A stretch of 41,956 nt of DNA from Candidatus Iainarchaeum sp. (GTDB taxonomy: Archaea; Iainarchaeota; Iainarchaeia; Iainarchaeales; JAAZKV01): assembly GCA_028690725.1 (NCBI GenBank), contig JAQVAR010000001.1, forward strand, positions 1 to 41,956. Direction: 5' to 3'. Made by a program: the position numbers and the translations under genes. The first letter of the stretch is position 1, and each line of letters starts with the position of its first letter. Below are positions 8,309 through 15,248 of this stretch, in pieces. Below the pieces are notes generated by a model. It was not told the origin of the DNA. It did no database searches and saw only the letters and a list, made by a program, of their open reading frames with translations.

Positions 8309-9241
8309 TTAATAATTTTCAAACCATTTTATTGTTTCTTTTAATCCATCGTCAAAATTTGTTGTTGCTTTGAAACCAAATTCTTTTTCTGCTTTACTAG
8401 TGTCAAGACATCTTCTTGGTTGACCATCTGGTTTGTTTGGATCAAATAATAATTTTCCGTCATAATTTGTTAAGTCTTTTATTTTTTCAGCCAAATCTTT
8501 TATTGTTATTTCCATTCCTGATCCGAGATTACAAGGTTCTGTTTTATCATATTTTTTTGTTGCTAAAACAATTCCTCTCGCAGCATCTTTTACAAACAAG
8601 AATTCTCTTGATGCTTTACCAGTCCCCCAAATTTCTACTTGTGGAAAATTATTTTTTTTCGCTTCAACAAATTTTCTAATCAAAGCAGGAATAACATGAG
8701 ATGATTGTAAATCAAAATTATCTCCAGGGCCATACAAATTTACTGGTAATAAATAAATTCCATTAAAATCATATTGTTGTTTATAGGATTGTAATTGTAC
8801 TAACAACATTTTTTTTGCTAGACCATAAGGCGCATTTGTTTCTTCGGGATAACCATTCCACAAATAATCTTCTTTAAATGGAACAGGAGTAAATTTTGGG
8901 TAAGCACAAACTGTTCCCAAACAAACAAATTTTTCTACATTAGCTAATCTTGATTGTTCGATTAATTGAACACCCATCATAATATTATCATAAAAAAAAG
9001 AACCAGGACTTTTTCTATTAGCTTCTATCCCACCAACTTTTGCAGCCAAATGAATTATTATATCGCTTTCCCTAGCAATTTTTTTACAAGAATCTTTTTC
9101 TACTAAATCATATTCTTCAAATTTTGGTAAAAAAAGATTGTTGGCATTATTATTTTTTAATTCTTTAACCAAATGTTTTCCTAAGAAACCATGTGCACCA
9201 GTAACAGTAACTCTTTTTTTAGACAAATCTATTTCGTTCAT
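8309..9241 (-). CDS. fcl: GDP-L-fucose synthase
   Basis: Converts GDP-4-keto-6-deoxy-mannose to GDP-L-fucose by 3,5-epimerisation and NADPH reduction. 310 residues from ATG 9241 (MNEIDLSKKR); a longer frame from 9259 adds only MYFFIF. VTGAHGFLG (about 13-21) is the NADP-binding glycine loop, IIIHLAAKVGGI the next strand, LGTVCAYP carries the catalytic Thr/Cys (C112, matching Cys109 of the E. coli enzyme), and YGLAKK gives Y139 and K143. PVNLYGPGDNFD is the typical substrate-binding stretch. Length matches the family. It follows gmd by 60 bp in the same direction, the usual pathway pairing. Confidence 0.93.
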   Translation of the reverse strand: MNEIDLSKKRVTVTGAHGFLGKHLVKELKNNNANNLFLPKFEEYDLVEKDSCKKIARESDIIIHLAAKVGGIEANRKSPGSFFYDNIMMGVQLIEQSRLANVEKFVCLGTVCAYPKFTPVPFKEDYLWNGYPEETNAPYGLAKKMLLVQLQSYKQQYDFNGIYLLPVNLYGPGDNFDLQSSHVIPALIRKFVEAKKNNFPQVEIWGTGKASREFLFVKDAARGIVLATKKYDKTEPCNLGSGMEITIKDLAEKIKDLTNYDGKLLFDPNKPDGQPRRCLDTSKAEKEFGFKATTNFDDGLKETIKWFENY

Positions 9242-9301
9242 AAAAATAAAAAAATACAAAACAATTTAATATTATTTTGTTAAACAATTTTTTCAAAAAA
9301 A

Positions 9302-10306
9302 TTATTTTTCTCCATTAATACCATAATATTCTTTTTTTACTATTTCAATATCAGAGTCAACCATTTCTCTTACTAACTCTTTAAATTTTGTTTTTGGTTC
9401 CCAACCCAATTTTTCTTTTGCTTTTGTAGCATCACCCAACAATAATTCTACTTCAGCTGGTCTAAAATATTTTTTATCAATTTCTATATAATCTTGATAA
9501 TTTAATTTTGCATAAGAAAATGCTTCTTCCAAAAATTCTTTTACAGAATGAGTTTCCCCAGTTGCTACAACAAAATCATCTCCTTTTTCTTGTTGTAACA
9601 TTAAATACATTGCTTCAACATAATCTTTCGCATGACCCCAATCACGTTTAGCATCCAAATTTCCTAAATACAATTTTTTTTGCAAACCAAATTTTATTCT
9701 TGCTATTGCCATAGTAATTTTTCTAGTAACAAAGGTTTCTCCTCTTCTTGGTGACTCATGATTGAAAAGAATACCATTACTAGTATACAAATCATATGAT
9801 TCTCTATAATTTTTTGTAATCCAATAACCATAAACTTTTGAACAACCATAAGGACTTCTAGGATAAAAAGGAGTATTCTCATTCTGAGGAGTTTCCAAGA
9901 CTTTTCCAAACATCTCTGAACTAGAAGCTTGGTAGAATTTTGTGTGAGGAGAAAATTGTTTTATTGCATCCAAACATCTTAGAACACCCAAACCAGTTAC
10001 ATTACTAGTATACTCTGGAATATCAAAACTAACTCTAACATGAGATTGTGCGCCAAGATTATAAAATTCATCTGGTTGAACTTCTCTTATTAAAGAACTA
10101 ATAGAACTAGGATCAGACAAGTCACCAAAATGCAATTTAAATTTTGAATTTAAATGAGGATCAACATACAAGTGGTCAACTCTCTCAGTATTAAAAGTAC
10201 TAGCCCTTCTCATTATCCCGTGGACTTCATAACCTTTTTCCAATAATAATTCTGCTAAATAAGAACCATCTTGTCCTGTTACACCAGTAATAATAGCTTT
10301 CTTCAT
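9302..10306 (-). CDS. gmd: GDP-mannose 4,6-dehydratase
   Basis: Makes GDP-4-keto-6-deoxy-D-mannose, the precursor of GDP-fucose and GDP-rhamnose. 334 residues, normal length. TGVTGQDGSYLAELL (about 7-21) binds NADP, then HGIMRRASTFNTERVDHLY, the signature of the family; SSSEMFG (about 128-134) holds the catalytic Ser and Glu, and YGCSK supplies Y153 and K157. NHESPRRGETFVTRKIT is also diagnostic. ATG 10306 is leaderless: a TATA-like box at 10328-10336 and the shared TTGTACCA element at 10343-10350 precede it. It is transcribed with fcl. Confidence 0.96.
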   Translation of the reverse strand: MKKAIITGVTGQDGSYLAELLLEKGYEVHGIMRRASTFNTERVDHLYVDPHLNSKFKLHFGDLSDPSSISSLIREVQPDEFYNLGAQSHVRVSFDIPEYTSNVTGLGVLRCLDAIKQFSPHTKFYQASSSEMFGKVLETPQNENTPFYPRSPYGCSKVYGYWITKNYRESYDLYTSNGILFNHESPRRGETFVTRKITMAIARIKFGLQKKLYLGNLDAKRDWGHAKDYVEAMYLMLQQEKGDDFVVATGETHSVKEFLEEAFSYAKLNYQDYIEIDKKYFRPAEVELLLGDATKAKEKLGWEPKTKFKELVREMVDSDIEIVKKEYYGINGEK

Positions 10307-10327
10307 GATAAATAATAAGAAGAATTT

Positions 10328-10350
10328 GTTTAAATAAGTTAGTGGTACAA
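10328..10350 (-). promoter_or_regulatory. Promoter with shared upstream element (site 3, gmd-fcl)
   Basis: Minus strand TTGTACCA (10350-10343), 6 bp, TATA-like TATTTAAAC (10336-10328), ending 22 bp before ATG 10306. A run of T precedes the element, as at sites 1 and 2. Confidence 0.68.
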
Positions 10351-10380
10351 AAAAATATTTTTTTTGTAATTTAATTAAAA

Positions 10381-10506
10381 TTATGCGTCTCTCCCAATAC
10401 CTTGTTTGTATAACACAAAATGACTTCCTTTAATATGGTGAACAAAATATTCTTTTGTTTCCAAAAATTTCATCATTTTTTCAGAAGAAATTCTTTTAAT
10501 TTTCAT
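10381..10506 (-). pseudogene. HicA-like toxin, C-terminally truncated
   Basis: A 41-codon frame from ATG 10506: MKIKRISSEKMMKFLETKEY, then FVHHIKGSHFVLYKQGIGRDA and TAA. This matches the N-terminal two thirds of HicA/YcfA mRNA interferases, including the GSH motif with the catalytic histidine, but the family normally continues with a basic VPVH..-type strand and a helix, which are missing. No HicA-like continuation was seen in the downstream bases in any frame. No HicB partner is adjacent. TATA-like TTTATG lies about 25-30 bp upstream, within the repeat at 10531-10567. It may be a decayed toxin or a minimal functional variant. Confidence 0.45.
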
Positions 10507-10530
10507 TAATCAAAACAAAAAAAATTCATA

Positions 10531-10567
10531 AACATAAACTTAACTACTTTTTCGTTGATTGCCAAAA
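10531..10567. repeat. Direct repeat, left copy (divergent hicA-like/RHH intergenic)
   Basis: 37 bp starting AACATAAACTTAAC and ending GATTGCCAAAA; the partner at 11312-11350 differs at two bases plus a 2-nt insertion. The two copies bracket the first RHH/PIN pair. Read on the minus strand, each copy carries the TATA-like box of the toxin-like gene that follows (hicA-like here, PIN in the right copy). Confidence 0.75.
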
Positions 10568-10593
10568 AACAAAACTTTTTTATATATTACTTA

Positions 10594-10610
10594 GTATTAC
10601 TTTGTATTAT
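10594..10610 (+). promoter_or_regulatory. Possible RHH autoregulatory half-sites
   Basis: GTATTAC (10594) and GTATTAT (10604) repeat with a 10-bp step and overlap ATG 10609; the TATA-like TTTTATATA is at 10579-10588. The same half-site GTATTAC forms the palindrome in front of the other RHH gene at 14529-14546. RHH regulators commonly bind such one-turn-spaced half-sites. Confidence 0.4.
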
Positions 10611-10896
10611 GGAAACAATTAGTTTGAAGATTGATAAAGGAATGAGTAAAAAGATTTCTTTGTTAATGAAAGAATTCGATTTTTCTACAAAAACAGAGTT
10701 TATTAGAGAAGCAATTAGAAAAAATATTTCTAACTATGAATTAGAACAAAAAAAGAAAAAACAATGGGAAAAATTACTTGGAATGAAAGGAGCTTACAAA
10801 GGAAAAACAAAAGAAATGAATGATGACGAATGGGAAGACATGCGTAATAATCTAGCTAAAAAATTTGCAAAAGAACAATATGGGATAAAAATCTAA
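10609..10896 (+). CDS. Ribbon-helix-helix (CopG/ParD-like) antitoxin
   Basis: 95 residues from ATG 10609 (METISLKIDKGMSKKISLLM). The N-terminal 45 residues have the RHH pattern: a beta strand TISLKID, helix MSKKISLLMKEF, the turn, and KTEFIREAIRKNI. The acidic, Lys-rich C-terminus (MNDDEWEDMRNN) would wrap the toxin. The frame is open 18 codons upstream, but those codons cover the TATA box at 10579-10588, so the message is leaderless from 10609. It points at the PIN gene on the other strand, whose stop is 3 bp away. Likely both DNA-binding autorepressor and antitoxin. Confidence 0.8.
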   Translation: METISLKIDKGMSKKISLLMKEFDFSTKTEFIREAIRKNISNYELEQKKKKQWEKLLGMKGAYKGKTKEMNDDEWEDMRNNLAKKFAKEQYGIKI

Positions 10897-10899
10897 ATA

Positions 10900-11292
10900 T
10901 TATATTAATTCTTCTGGGAGTTTGGTCTCATTAAAAGATAATAAATGATTATCTCTTGAAACTAAAATAGCTTTGTTTGTTTTTGATAAAACGTAATGAA
11001 ATGCATCTCCAAAAGGAATTTGTTTTTCAATACTCAAACTTTTTATTTTTTCTAGATCATTTTTACTTGGAAATACTTCTTCAAGAATAAAACAAAAATC
11101 TTTGGATATTTCAAAAAAATCTAAACCATTATTCTTTAGTTCAAAAACAACCATTTTTGAAAACAAAACGTTGTTATTATTTTTTAAACACTTTTTAAAA
11201 AACTGGAAAGCAAATTCTCCTAATGGTTTTAAACCATCAAAACGATTATTAAAAAAATCAATCCAAATACAAGAATCAACATAATAATTCAT
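10900..11292 (-). CDS. PIN-domain ribonuclease (VapC-like toxin)
   Basis: 130 residues from ATG 11292 (MNYYVDSCIWIDFF). The four acidic PIN residues are visible: D6 in VDSCIWID, E51 in VVFELK, D96 in PFGDAFHYVL and D114 in VSRDNHLL. These bind Mg/Mn for RNA cleavage. It lies tail-to-tail with the RHH gene at 10609, unlike the usual co-directional vapBC order. The promoter is in the right copy of the flanking repeat (TATA-like TTTATATG on the minus strand, about 25 bp before the ATG). Probably the toxin neutralised by the RHH protein. Confidence 0.8.
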   Translation of the reverse strand: MNYYVDSCIWIDFFNNRFDGLKPLGEFAFQFFKKCLKNNNNVLFSKMVVFELKNNGLDFFEISKDFCFILEEVFPSKNDLEKIKSLSIEKQIPFGDAFHYVLSKTNKAILVSRDNHLLSFNETKLPEELI

Positions 11293-11311
11293 AAAAAAAA
11301 CAAAATTAAAT

Positions 11312-11350
11312 AACATATAAACTTAATTACTTTTTCGTTTATTGCCAAAA
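11312..11350. repeat. Direct repeat, right copy (divergent PIN/apt intergenic)
   Basis: 39 bp starting AACATATAAACTTAAT and ending TTTATTGCCAAAA; near-identical to 10531-10567. It sits between the divergent PIN gene and apt, so it could act as a two-way promoter element as well as a trace of insertion. Confidence 0.75.
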
Positions 11351-11382
11351 CAAATAAAAATCCTTTTTATGCCGAAATATTT

Positions 11383-11934
11383 ATGACTGAGAGTATAAAA
11401 AATAAGATTAGAACTATACCAAATTTTCCAAAACAAGGAATAATGTTTAGGGATATAACAACATTGTTAAAAGATAAGGATGGTTTGAGAGAAGTAGTAG
11501 AAATACTAGAAAAAAAATACAAGGATATTGAATTCGATTATGTTGTTGGGATAGAATCAAGGGGTTTTATTATTGGAGGGATTTTAGCACACAAATTAGG
11601 AATAGGATTTATTCCAATTAGAAAAAAAGGAAAATTACCTTCAGAAGTAATCAAAGAAGAATATGATTTAGAATACGGAAAAGATGTTATAGAAATACAC
11701 AAGGATTCGTTAAAAAAAGGAGATAAGATTTTATTATTAGATGATTTGATTGCAACAGGAGGAACAGCATTAGCTTCTTGTAAACTAATAGAAAAAGTTG
11801 GCGCTATTGTAGAAGAATGCGCATCCATAATTGACTTACCAGAATTAGGTGGCTCAAAAAAAATTAATGATTATTTGAAAAAAAATGATGATGAAAAAAA
11901 AGTGTTTTCAATAGTACAATTTGAAGGAGAATAA
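11383..11934 (+). CDS. apt: Adenine phosphoribosyltransferase
   Basis: Salvages adenine with PRPP to AMP. 183 residues. IPNFPKQGIMFRDITTLL (about 12-29) is the family N-terminus, VVGIESRGFIIGG (54-66) the hood/adenine-site region, and ILLLDDLIATGGTA (116-129) the PRPP-binding loop. Length and motif order are those of standard APRT. The next gene, an MTA phosphorylase, releases adenine from methylthioadenosine, so the two form a short salvage operon (17-bp gap). ATG 11383 has a TATA-like AAATAAAAAT about 25-30 bp upstream, so the message is probably leaderless. Confidence 0.93.
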   Translation: MTESIKNKIRTIPNFPKQGIMFRDITTLLKDKDGLREVVEILEKKYKDIEFDYVVGIESRGFIIGGILAHKLGIGFIPIRKKGKLPSEVIKEEYDLEYGKDVIEIHKDSLKKGDKILLLDDLIATGGTALASCKLIEKVGAIVEECASIIDLPELGGSKKINDYLKKNDDEKKVFSIVQFEGE

Positions 11935-11951
11935 AACAAATTGGTGATTAA

Positions 11952-12692
11952 ATGATTGCAATTATTGGTGGTTCTGGTTTAGAAGATCCAGAATTGTTAA
12001 AAGAATCAGAAGAAATTATCATTGAAACCCCTTTTGGAAAACACTCTCCAATAAAAAAAGGTTTTATTGAAGGAATAGAAATTGCAATATTATCTAGACA
12101 TGGTTACAAACACGAATATTCCCCTAGTTCAATTCCATACAAAGCAAATATTTTTGCACTAAAAGAATTAGGAGCAAAAGCAATAATTGCTACAAGTGCT
12201 TGTGGTTCTCTAAGAGAAGAACTCGTTCCAGAAAGTATTAGTTTCCCATCACAATTCATTGATAGAACAACAAAAAGAGATTCTAGTTATACTGAATTTG
12301 GAAATGTTATACACGAAGGACATAGTGATCCTTTTGACAAAAAATTAAGAGAAATACTTGTAAAAAAAAGTAAAGAAATTGGAATAGAATATAGTGCTGA
12401 TACTACTCTTATAACAATAGAAGGCCCAAGATTTTCTACAAGAGCAGAAAGCGAGTATTTTAGAAAATTTGATTTTGATTTGATTAACATGACTACTGTA
12501 CCAGAAGTTTGTCTAGCAAAGGAGTTAAAGATACCATACCAAGTAATAAATTTGATAACGGATTATGATTGTTGGAAAGAAAATGAGGAAGCAGTTACAT
12601 TTGAAATAGTATTAGAAAGAATGAAAAACAATAGTGAAAAAGTAAAAAAAATTATTTTAAAATCGTTAAAAGAAATTGACAAAGAATTCTAA
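11952..12692 (+). CDS. mtnP: S-methyl-5'-thioadenosine phosphorylase
   Basis: Cleaves methylthioadenosine with phosphate to adenine and methylthioribose-1-phosphate. 246 residues. IIGGSGL (4-10) and SRHG (48-51) bind phosphate, TSACGSL and EGPRFSTRAES (157-167) are family signatures, NMTTVPE (179-185) and TDYDCW (203-208) line the base/ribose site and favour MTAP over general purine nucleoside phosphorylase. GGTG followed by ATTAA precedes ATG 11952. Adenine produced here can feed apt upstream. A substrate shift to other purine nucleosides cannot be excluded. Confidence 0.9.
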   Translation: MIAIIGGSGLEDPELLKESEEIIIETPFGKHSPIKKGFIEGIEIAILSRHGYKHEYSPSSIPYKANIFALKELGAKAIIATSACGSLREELVPESISFPSQFIDRTTKRDSSYTEFGNVIHEGHSDPFDKKLREILVKKSKEIGIEYSADTTLITIEGPRFSTRAESEYFRKFDFDLINMTTVPEVCLAKELKIPYQVINLITDYDCWKENEEAVTFEIVLERMKNNSEKVKKIILKSLKEIDKEF

Positions 12693-12707
12693 TTAAGGTG
12701 AGAAAAA

Positions 12708-12833
12708 ATGATGGGAAAAAAATTAGTTTTAAAAGCAGTTGAAATTGAAATGCAAGAAGTAATAAATGGAAACATAAAAACAAAACCATTTAATGAATTA
12801 AAAAAGAAATTTTATTGGCAAAAAATATATTAA
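12708..12833 (+). CDS. Small hypothetical protein, 41 residues
   Basis: Unrecognised. MMGKKLVLKAVEIEMQEVIN, then GNIKTKPFNELKKKFYWQKIY. Mostly helical and basic, no cysteines, no membrane segment. It is supported by a ribosome binding site (GGTGA at 12697-12701, 6 nt before ATG 12708) and by its place in a tight series: 15 bp after mtnP and 13 bp before truD, all co-directional. The second ATG at 12711 could also serve. Could be a small RNA-binding protein or a leader peptide; no evidence for either. Confidence 0.6.
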   Translation: MMGKKLVLKAVEIEMQEVINGNIKTKPFNELKKKFYWQKIY

Positions 12834-12846
12834 ATTAAGTGTTAAA

Positions 12847-13830
12847 ATGAATTATAATCTAAAACCAGAAACTTTTTTTGTAGAAGAAGATTACAAACCA
12901 AGATTAAAAGAAGAAGGCAAATATTTGTATTATGTTATAGAAAAAAAAGGTTTGAGTCACAAACAATTAATAAAAAGAATTCCAAAAGATGCATTATTCA
13001 ATGGTTTAAAAGACAAAAACGCAACAACAAAACAATGGTTTTGTACTAAACAAACAATAGAAAATATTTTTGAAAAAGATTTGAAAATAGAATACAAAGG
13101 AAAAAGTGATGAAAAAATATTTATTGGAAAACACAAAGGTAATAAATTTAAAATATTGTTAGAATTAAAAGAAAAAGAATTAAAAAAAATTAAAAAAATT
13201 AATTGGAAGAAAGAATTAATAACAAACTATTTTGGAAAACAAAGATTTGACAAAAGAATAAACAAATTCAATGAATTATTAGAAAAAAAAGATTTTGAAA
13301 ACGCATTAAAATTTTTTTTAACAGAAAAAAGTGATTATGATACACAAAAAAGCAGTGAAATAAAAAAAGAAATATTTACAAATTGGAATAATTGGAAAAA
13401 ACTTATTGAATCAAATATCCCAGAATCAAAAAAACCAATTTTTGAATTATTAGAAAAAGAAAAAGATTTTGAAAAAGCTTTTATGCTAACAGAAAAAAAA
13501 AGTTTAAAACAAATGCTAAAAGCAGTACAAGCAAAAAAATGGAACGAACTTCTACATAAGCAAATTTTGTTTTTTGTTGCAAACAATTTAGAAGGAAAAA
13601 AAGCTTCTAGGAATATTAAAAACAAATTAATATTAGAAGGAAATGATTTTGAAAAAAAATTTGGTTTAAATAAGTTAGACAGAGAAACATATTTTAAAAT
13701 AAAAAAATTCAAAATAAAAAAATCTAACAAGAAAAACAATTTTTGGATAGAATTTTATTTGAAAAAAGGTTGTTACGCAACAATTTTTATAGAATACTTA
13801 GAAAAAATTTTAACAGCGGCAAGAAACTAG
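12847..13830 (+). CDS. truD: tRNA pseudouridine synthase TruD
   Basis: Isomerises a uridine in tRNA (position 13 in the E. coli enzyme). 327 residues, toward the short end for archaeal TruD. ETFFVEEDYKPRL is the N-terminal strand, FNGLKDKNATTKQWF (51-65) the catalytic motif with Asp56, and ITNYFGKQRFD (125-135) the NYFGxQRF signature. The middle insertion is highly Lys-rich and may be reduced compared with larger homologues. GTG precedes ATG 12847 by a few bases as a weak ribosome binding site. Last gene of the apt-mtnP-ORF-truD series. Confidence 0.88.
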   Translation: MNYNLKPETFFVEEDYKPRLKEEGKYLYYVIEKKGLSHKQLIKRIPKDALFNGLKDKNATTKQWFCTKQTIENIFEKDLKIEYKGKSDEKIFIGKHKGNKFKILLELKEKELKKIKKINWKKELITNYFGKQRFDKRINKFNELLEKKDFENALKFFLTEKSDYDTQKSSEIKKEIFTNWNNWKKLIESNIPESKKPIFELLEKEKDFEKAFMLTEKKSLKQMLKAVQAKKWNELLHKQILFFVANNLEGKKASRNIKNKLILEGNDFEKKFGLNKLDRETYFKIKKFKIKKSNKKNNFWIEFYLKKGCYATIFIEYLEKILTAARN

Positions 13831-13866
13831 GCACAAATTTTTAAAAGAAAATAAAACAATAACAAT

Positions 13867-14301
13867 ATGAGAATTTATTTAGATACATGTATTTGGTTAA
13901 ACATTTTTAACAAAAATGAAAAAAACGAAGAATTTAATGAATCAAAAAAATTAATAGAAAAATTATTATTTGAAAAAAAATTTGATATTTTTTATTCTGG
14001 ATTTATATTAAAAGAAATGCAATTCAAATTAAGTGAAACAGAATTTTTAAAAAAAAGAGATTTTTTTAGAAATGAAAAAATAATTTTTTTAAAAGCAACA
14101 AATGAAGATTATAATTTAGCAAGAAAATTCGAAATAGATAATAATTACAAAATAAGTTTTTTTGATTATTTACATACAAGTATTTGTATAAATAATAATT
14201 TGATTTTAATAACCAGAGACAAAAAATTATTAGTATTTACAAAAACAAAAATAATTGCATTAAAACCAATAGAATTACTTCAAAGAATTAATTTCTTGTA
14301 A
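13867..14301 (+). CDS. PIN-domain ribonuclease (VapC-like toxin), second pair
   Basis: 144 residues. MRIYLDTCIWLNIF gives D6, then E50 in FILKEMQF, D100 in SFFDYLHTSI and D118 in ITRDKKLLVF: a complete PIN active site. Its last 27 bases overlap the end of the RHH gene on the opposite strand (14275-14301), so the two transcripts are complementary at their 3' ends. Same tail-to-tail toxin/antitoxin arrangement as at 10609-11292, though the two PIN proteins are clearly diverged. Confidence 0.82.
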   Translation: MRIYLDTCIWLNIFNKNEKNEEFNESKKLIEKLLFEKKFDIFYSGFILKEMQFKLSETEFLKKRDFFRNEKIIFLKATNEDYNLARKFEIDNNYKISFFDYLHTSICINNNLILITRDKKLLVFTKTKIIALKPIELLQRINFL

Positions 14302-14520
14302 TTCACTTTTTTTAATAGATAATTTTTTTCTTATCTCACGAACTTCTTTAACCGAACTTTTTTCCAAACTAATCGATTTTAATTGTTCTTCAAAAACCAT
14401 TTTTCTAATTGCACCTCTAATGAAATCTGATTTATTCTCAAAATTTCCAAAATTAACAATTTTATCAATTTCTTTAACCAATTTTTTAGGCAATCTTGCT
14501 TGAACCAAAACCATACTCAT
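14275..14520 (-). CDS. Ribbon-helix-helix antitoxin, second pair
   Basis: 81 residues. MVLVQARLPKKLVKEIDKIV then FENKSDFIRGAIRKMV is a clear RHH fold (strand VLVQARLP, two helices). The C-terminal 35 residues are charged and helical (EVREIRKKLSIKKSEL), suited to toxin binding. ATG 14520 or 14514 could start it; both follow GTG closely. A perfect 18-bp palindrome at 14529-14546 lies between the TATA-like TTTTAAAA and the start, so it is probably self-repressed. Convergent with and overlapping the PIN gene at 13867. Confidence 0.82.
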   Translation of the reverse strand: MSMVLVQARLPKKLVKEIDKIVNFGNFENKSDFIRGAIRKMVFEEQLKSISLEKSSVKEVREIRKKLSIKKSELQEINSLK

Positions 14521-14528
14521 AAAATCAC

Positions 14529-14546
14529 GTATTACAATTGTAATAC
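14529..14546. promoter_or_regulatory. Perfect palindrome, likely RHH operator
   Basis: GTATTACAATTGTAATAC, a perfect 18-bp palindrome 9-26 bp upstream of ATG 14520. On the minus strand a TATA-like TTTTAAAA is just upstream (14552-14559 region), so a bound repressor would cover the transcription start. The half-site GTATTAC also appears twice (once as GTATTAT) at the start of the first RHH gene. Confidence 0.7.
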
Positions 14547-14585
14547 AAAACCTTTTTAAAATTAAGTAATAAAAAACTTAGAAAA

Positions 14586-15083
14586 TTAGATTCCAAAAAA
14601 AGAAAAAGCCCCAATTGTTAACAAGAATATTATTATACCAGCGATTATTACTCCAATAGTATTACCAATAATATAATCTTTGAATTTTATATTTAATATT
14701 GAAGCAGAAAAAGCACCACCCCAAGAACCAGAACCAGGCAAAGGCATTCCAACAAAAAAAATTATTGCAAACACACCATATTTATCAACAAAATCCTTTT
14801 TCTTTAATAACTTTGAACACCACCAATCATACAATTTTTTAATAAAAGGAATTTTTGTGAAAACAAAAACTATTCTAGTAGCAAAAAAATATGCTATCGG
14901 ACCCAAAATCATATTAGCAATAACACAAATTAAAAAAACAGTTAAAGGATCCATTCCAAAGCCATTAAAAACACCAAAAGGAGTATTAATAGAACCAGAA
15001 AAAATACCAATAGGAATACTCCACCTTAATTCTAAAGTAGGAACAAAAGTAAGTATTACCAGCCAAAAGATATTTGATAACAT
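14586..15083 (-). CDS. Putative small multidrug export protein (Sm_multidrug_ex family)
   Basis: 165 residues with four to five membrane segments. FVPTLELRWSIPIGIF near the N-terminus and FFVGMPLPGSGSWGGAFSAS in the second half are the two signatures of the small multi-drug export family (PF06695-like); the paired Pro/Gly loops suggest re-entrant hairpins as in DedA-related proteins. Transport substrate is not known and the family name rests on weak evidence. ATG 15083 appears leaderless, with the shared promoter element at 15120-15127. Its co-regulation with flippase and uppS would fit a role in lipid-carrier traffic, which is only inference. Confidence 0.75.
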   Translation of the reverse strand: MLSNIFWLVILTFVPTLELRWSIPIGIFSGSINTPFGVFNGFGMDPLTVFLICVIANMILGPIAYFFATRIVFVFTKIPFIKKLYDWWCSKLLKKKDFVDKYGVFAIIFFVGMPLPGSGSWGGAFSASILNIKFKDYIIGNTIGVIIAGIIIFLLTIGAFSFFGI

Positions 15084-15104
15084 GAAATAAGTAATATTAA
15101 CAGA

Positions 15105-15127
15105 GTATTAAAATTATGATGGTACAA
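15105..15127 (-). promoter_or_regulatory. Promoter with shared upstream element (site 4, small exporter)
   Basis: Minus strand TTGTACCA (15127-15120), 6 bp, TATA-like TTTTAATAC (15113-15105), ending 22 bp before ATG 15083. Confidence 0.65.
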
Positions 15128-15239
15128 GAAAAAAAATTATTATAATATAAAAAACAATTCAAAGTTTTTTTTAAAAAAAGGATTTCAAAAAGTATAAAAA
15201 CTCTTTCTTACTGATTTTGTTAGAACAAAGTAGAAATTG

Positions 15240-15243
15240 GGTG
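15240..15243 (+). promoter_or_regulatory. GGTG ribosome binding site deciding a TTG start
   Basis: GGTG followed by TTTGG and TTG 15249. The earlier in-frame TTG at 15237 overlaps the site itself, so 15249 is the better start; it also places the lysines directly before the signal-peptide core. A TATA-like AGTATAAAAAC lies near 15190. Confidence 0.6.
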
Positions 15244-15248
15244 TTTGG

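Noticed and set aside
10609..11292. Horizontally acquired transposon carrying the RHH/PIN pair
   Set aside because: There are flanking repeats but no transposase, integrase or terminal inverted repeats; only a passive cassette or a shared regulatory element can be supported.
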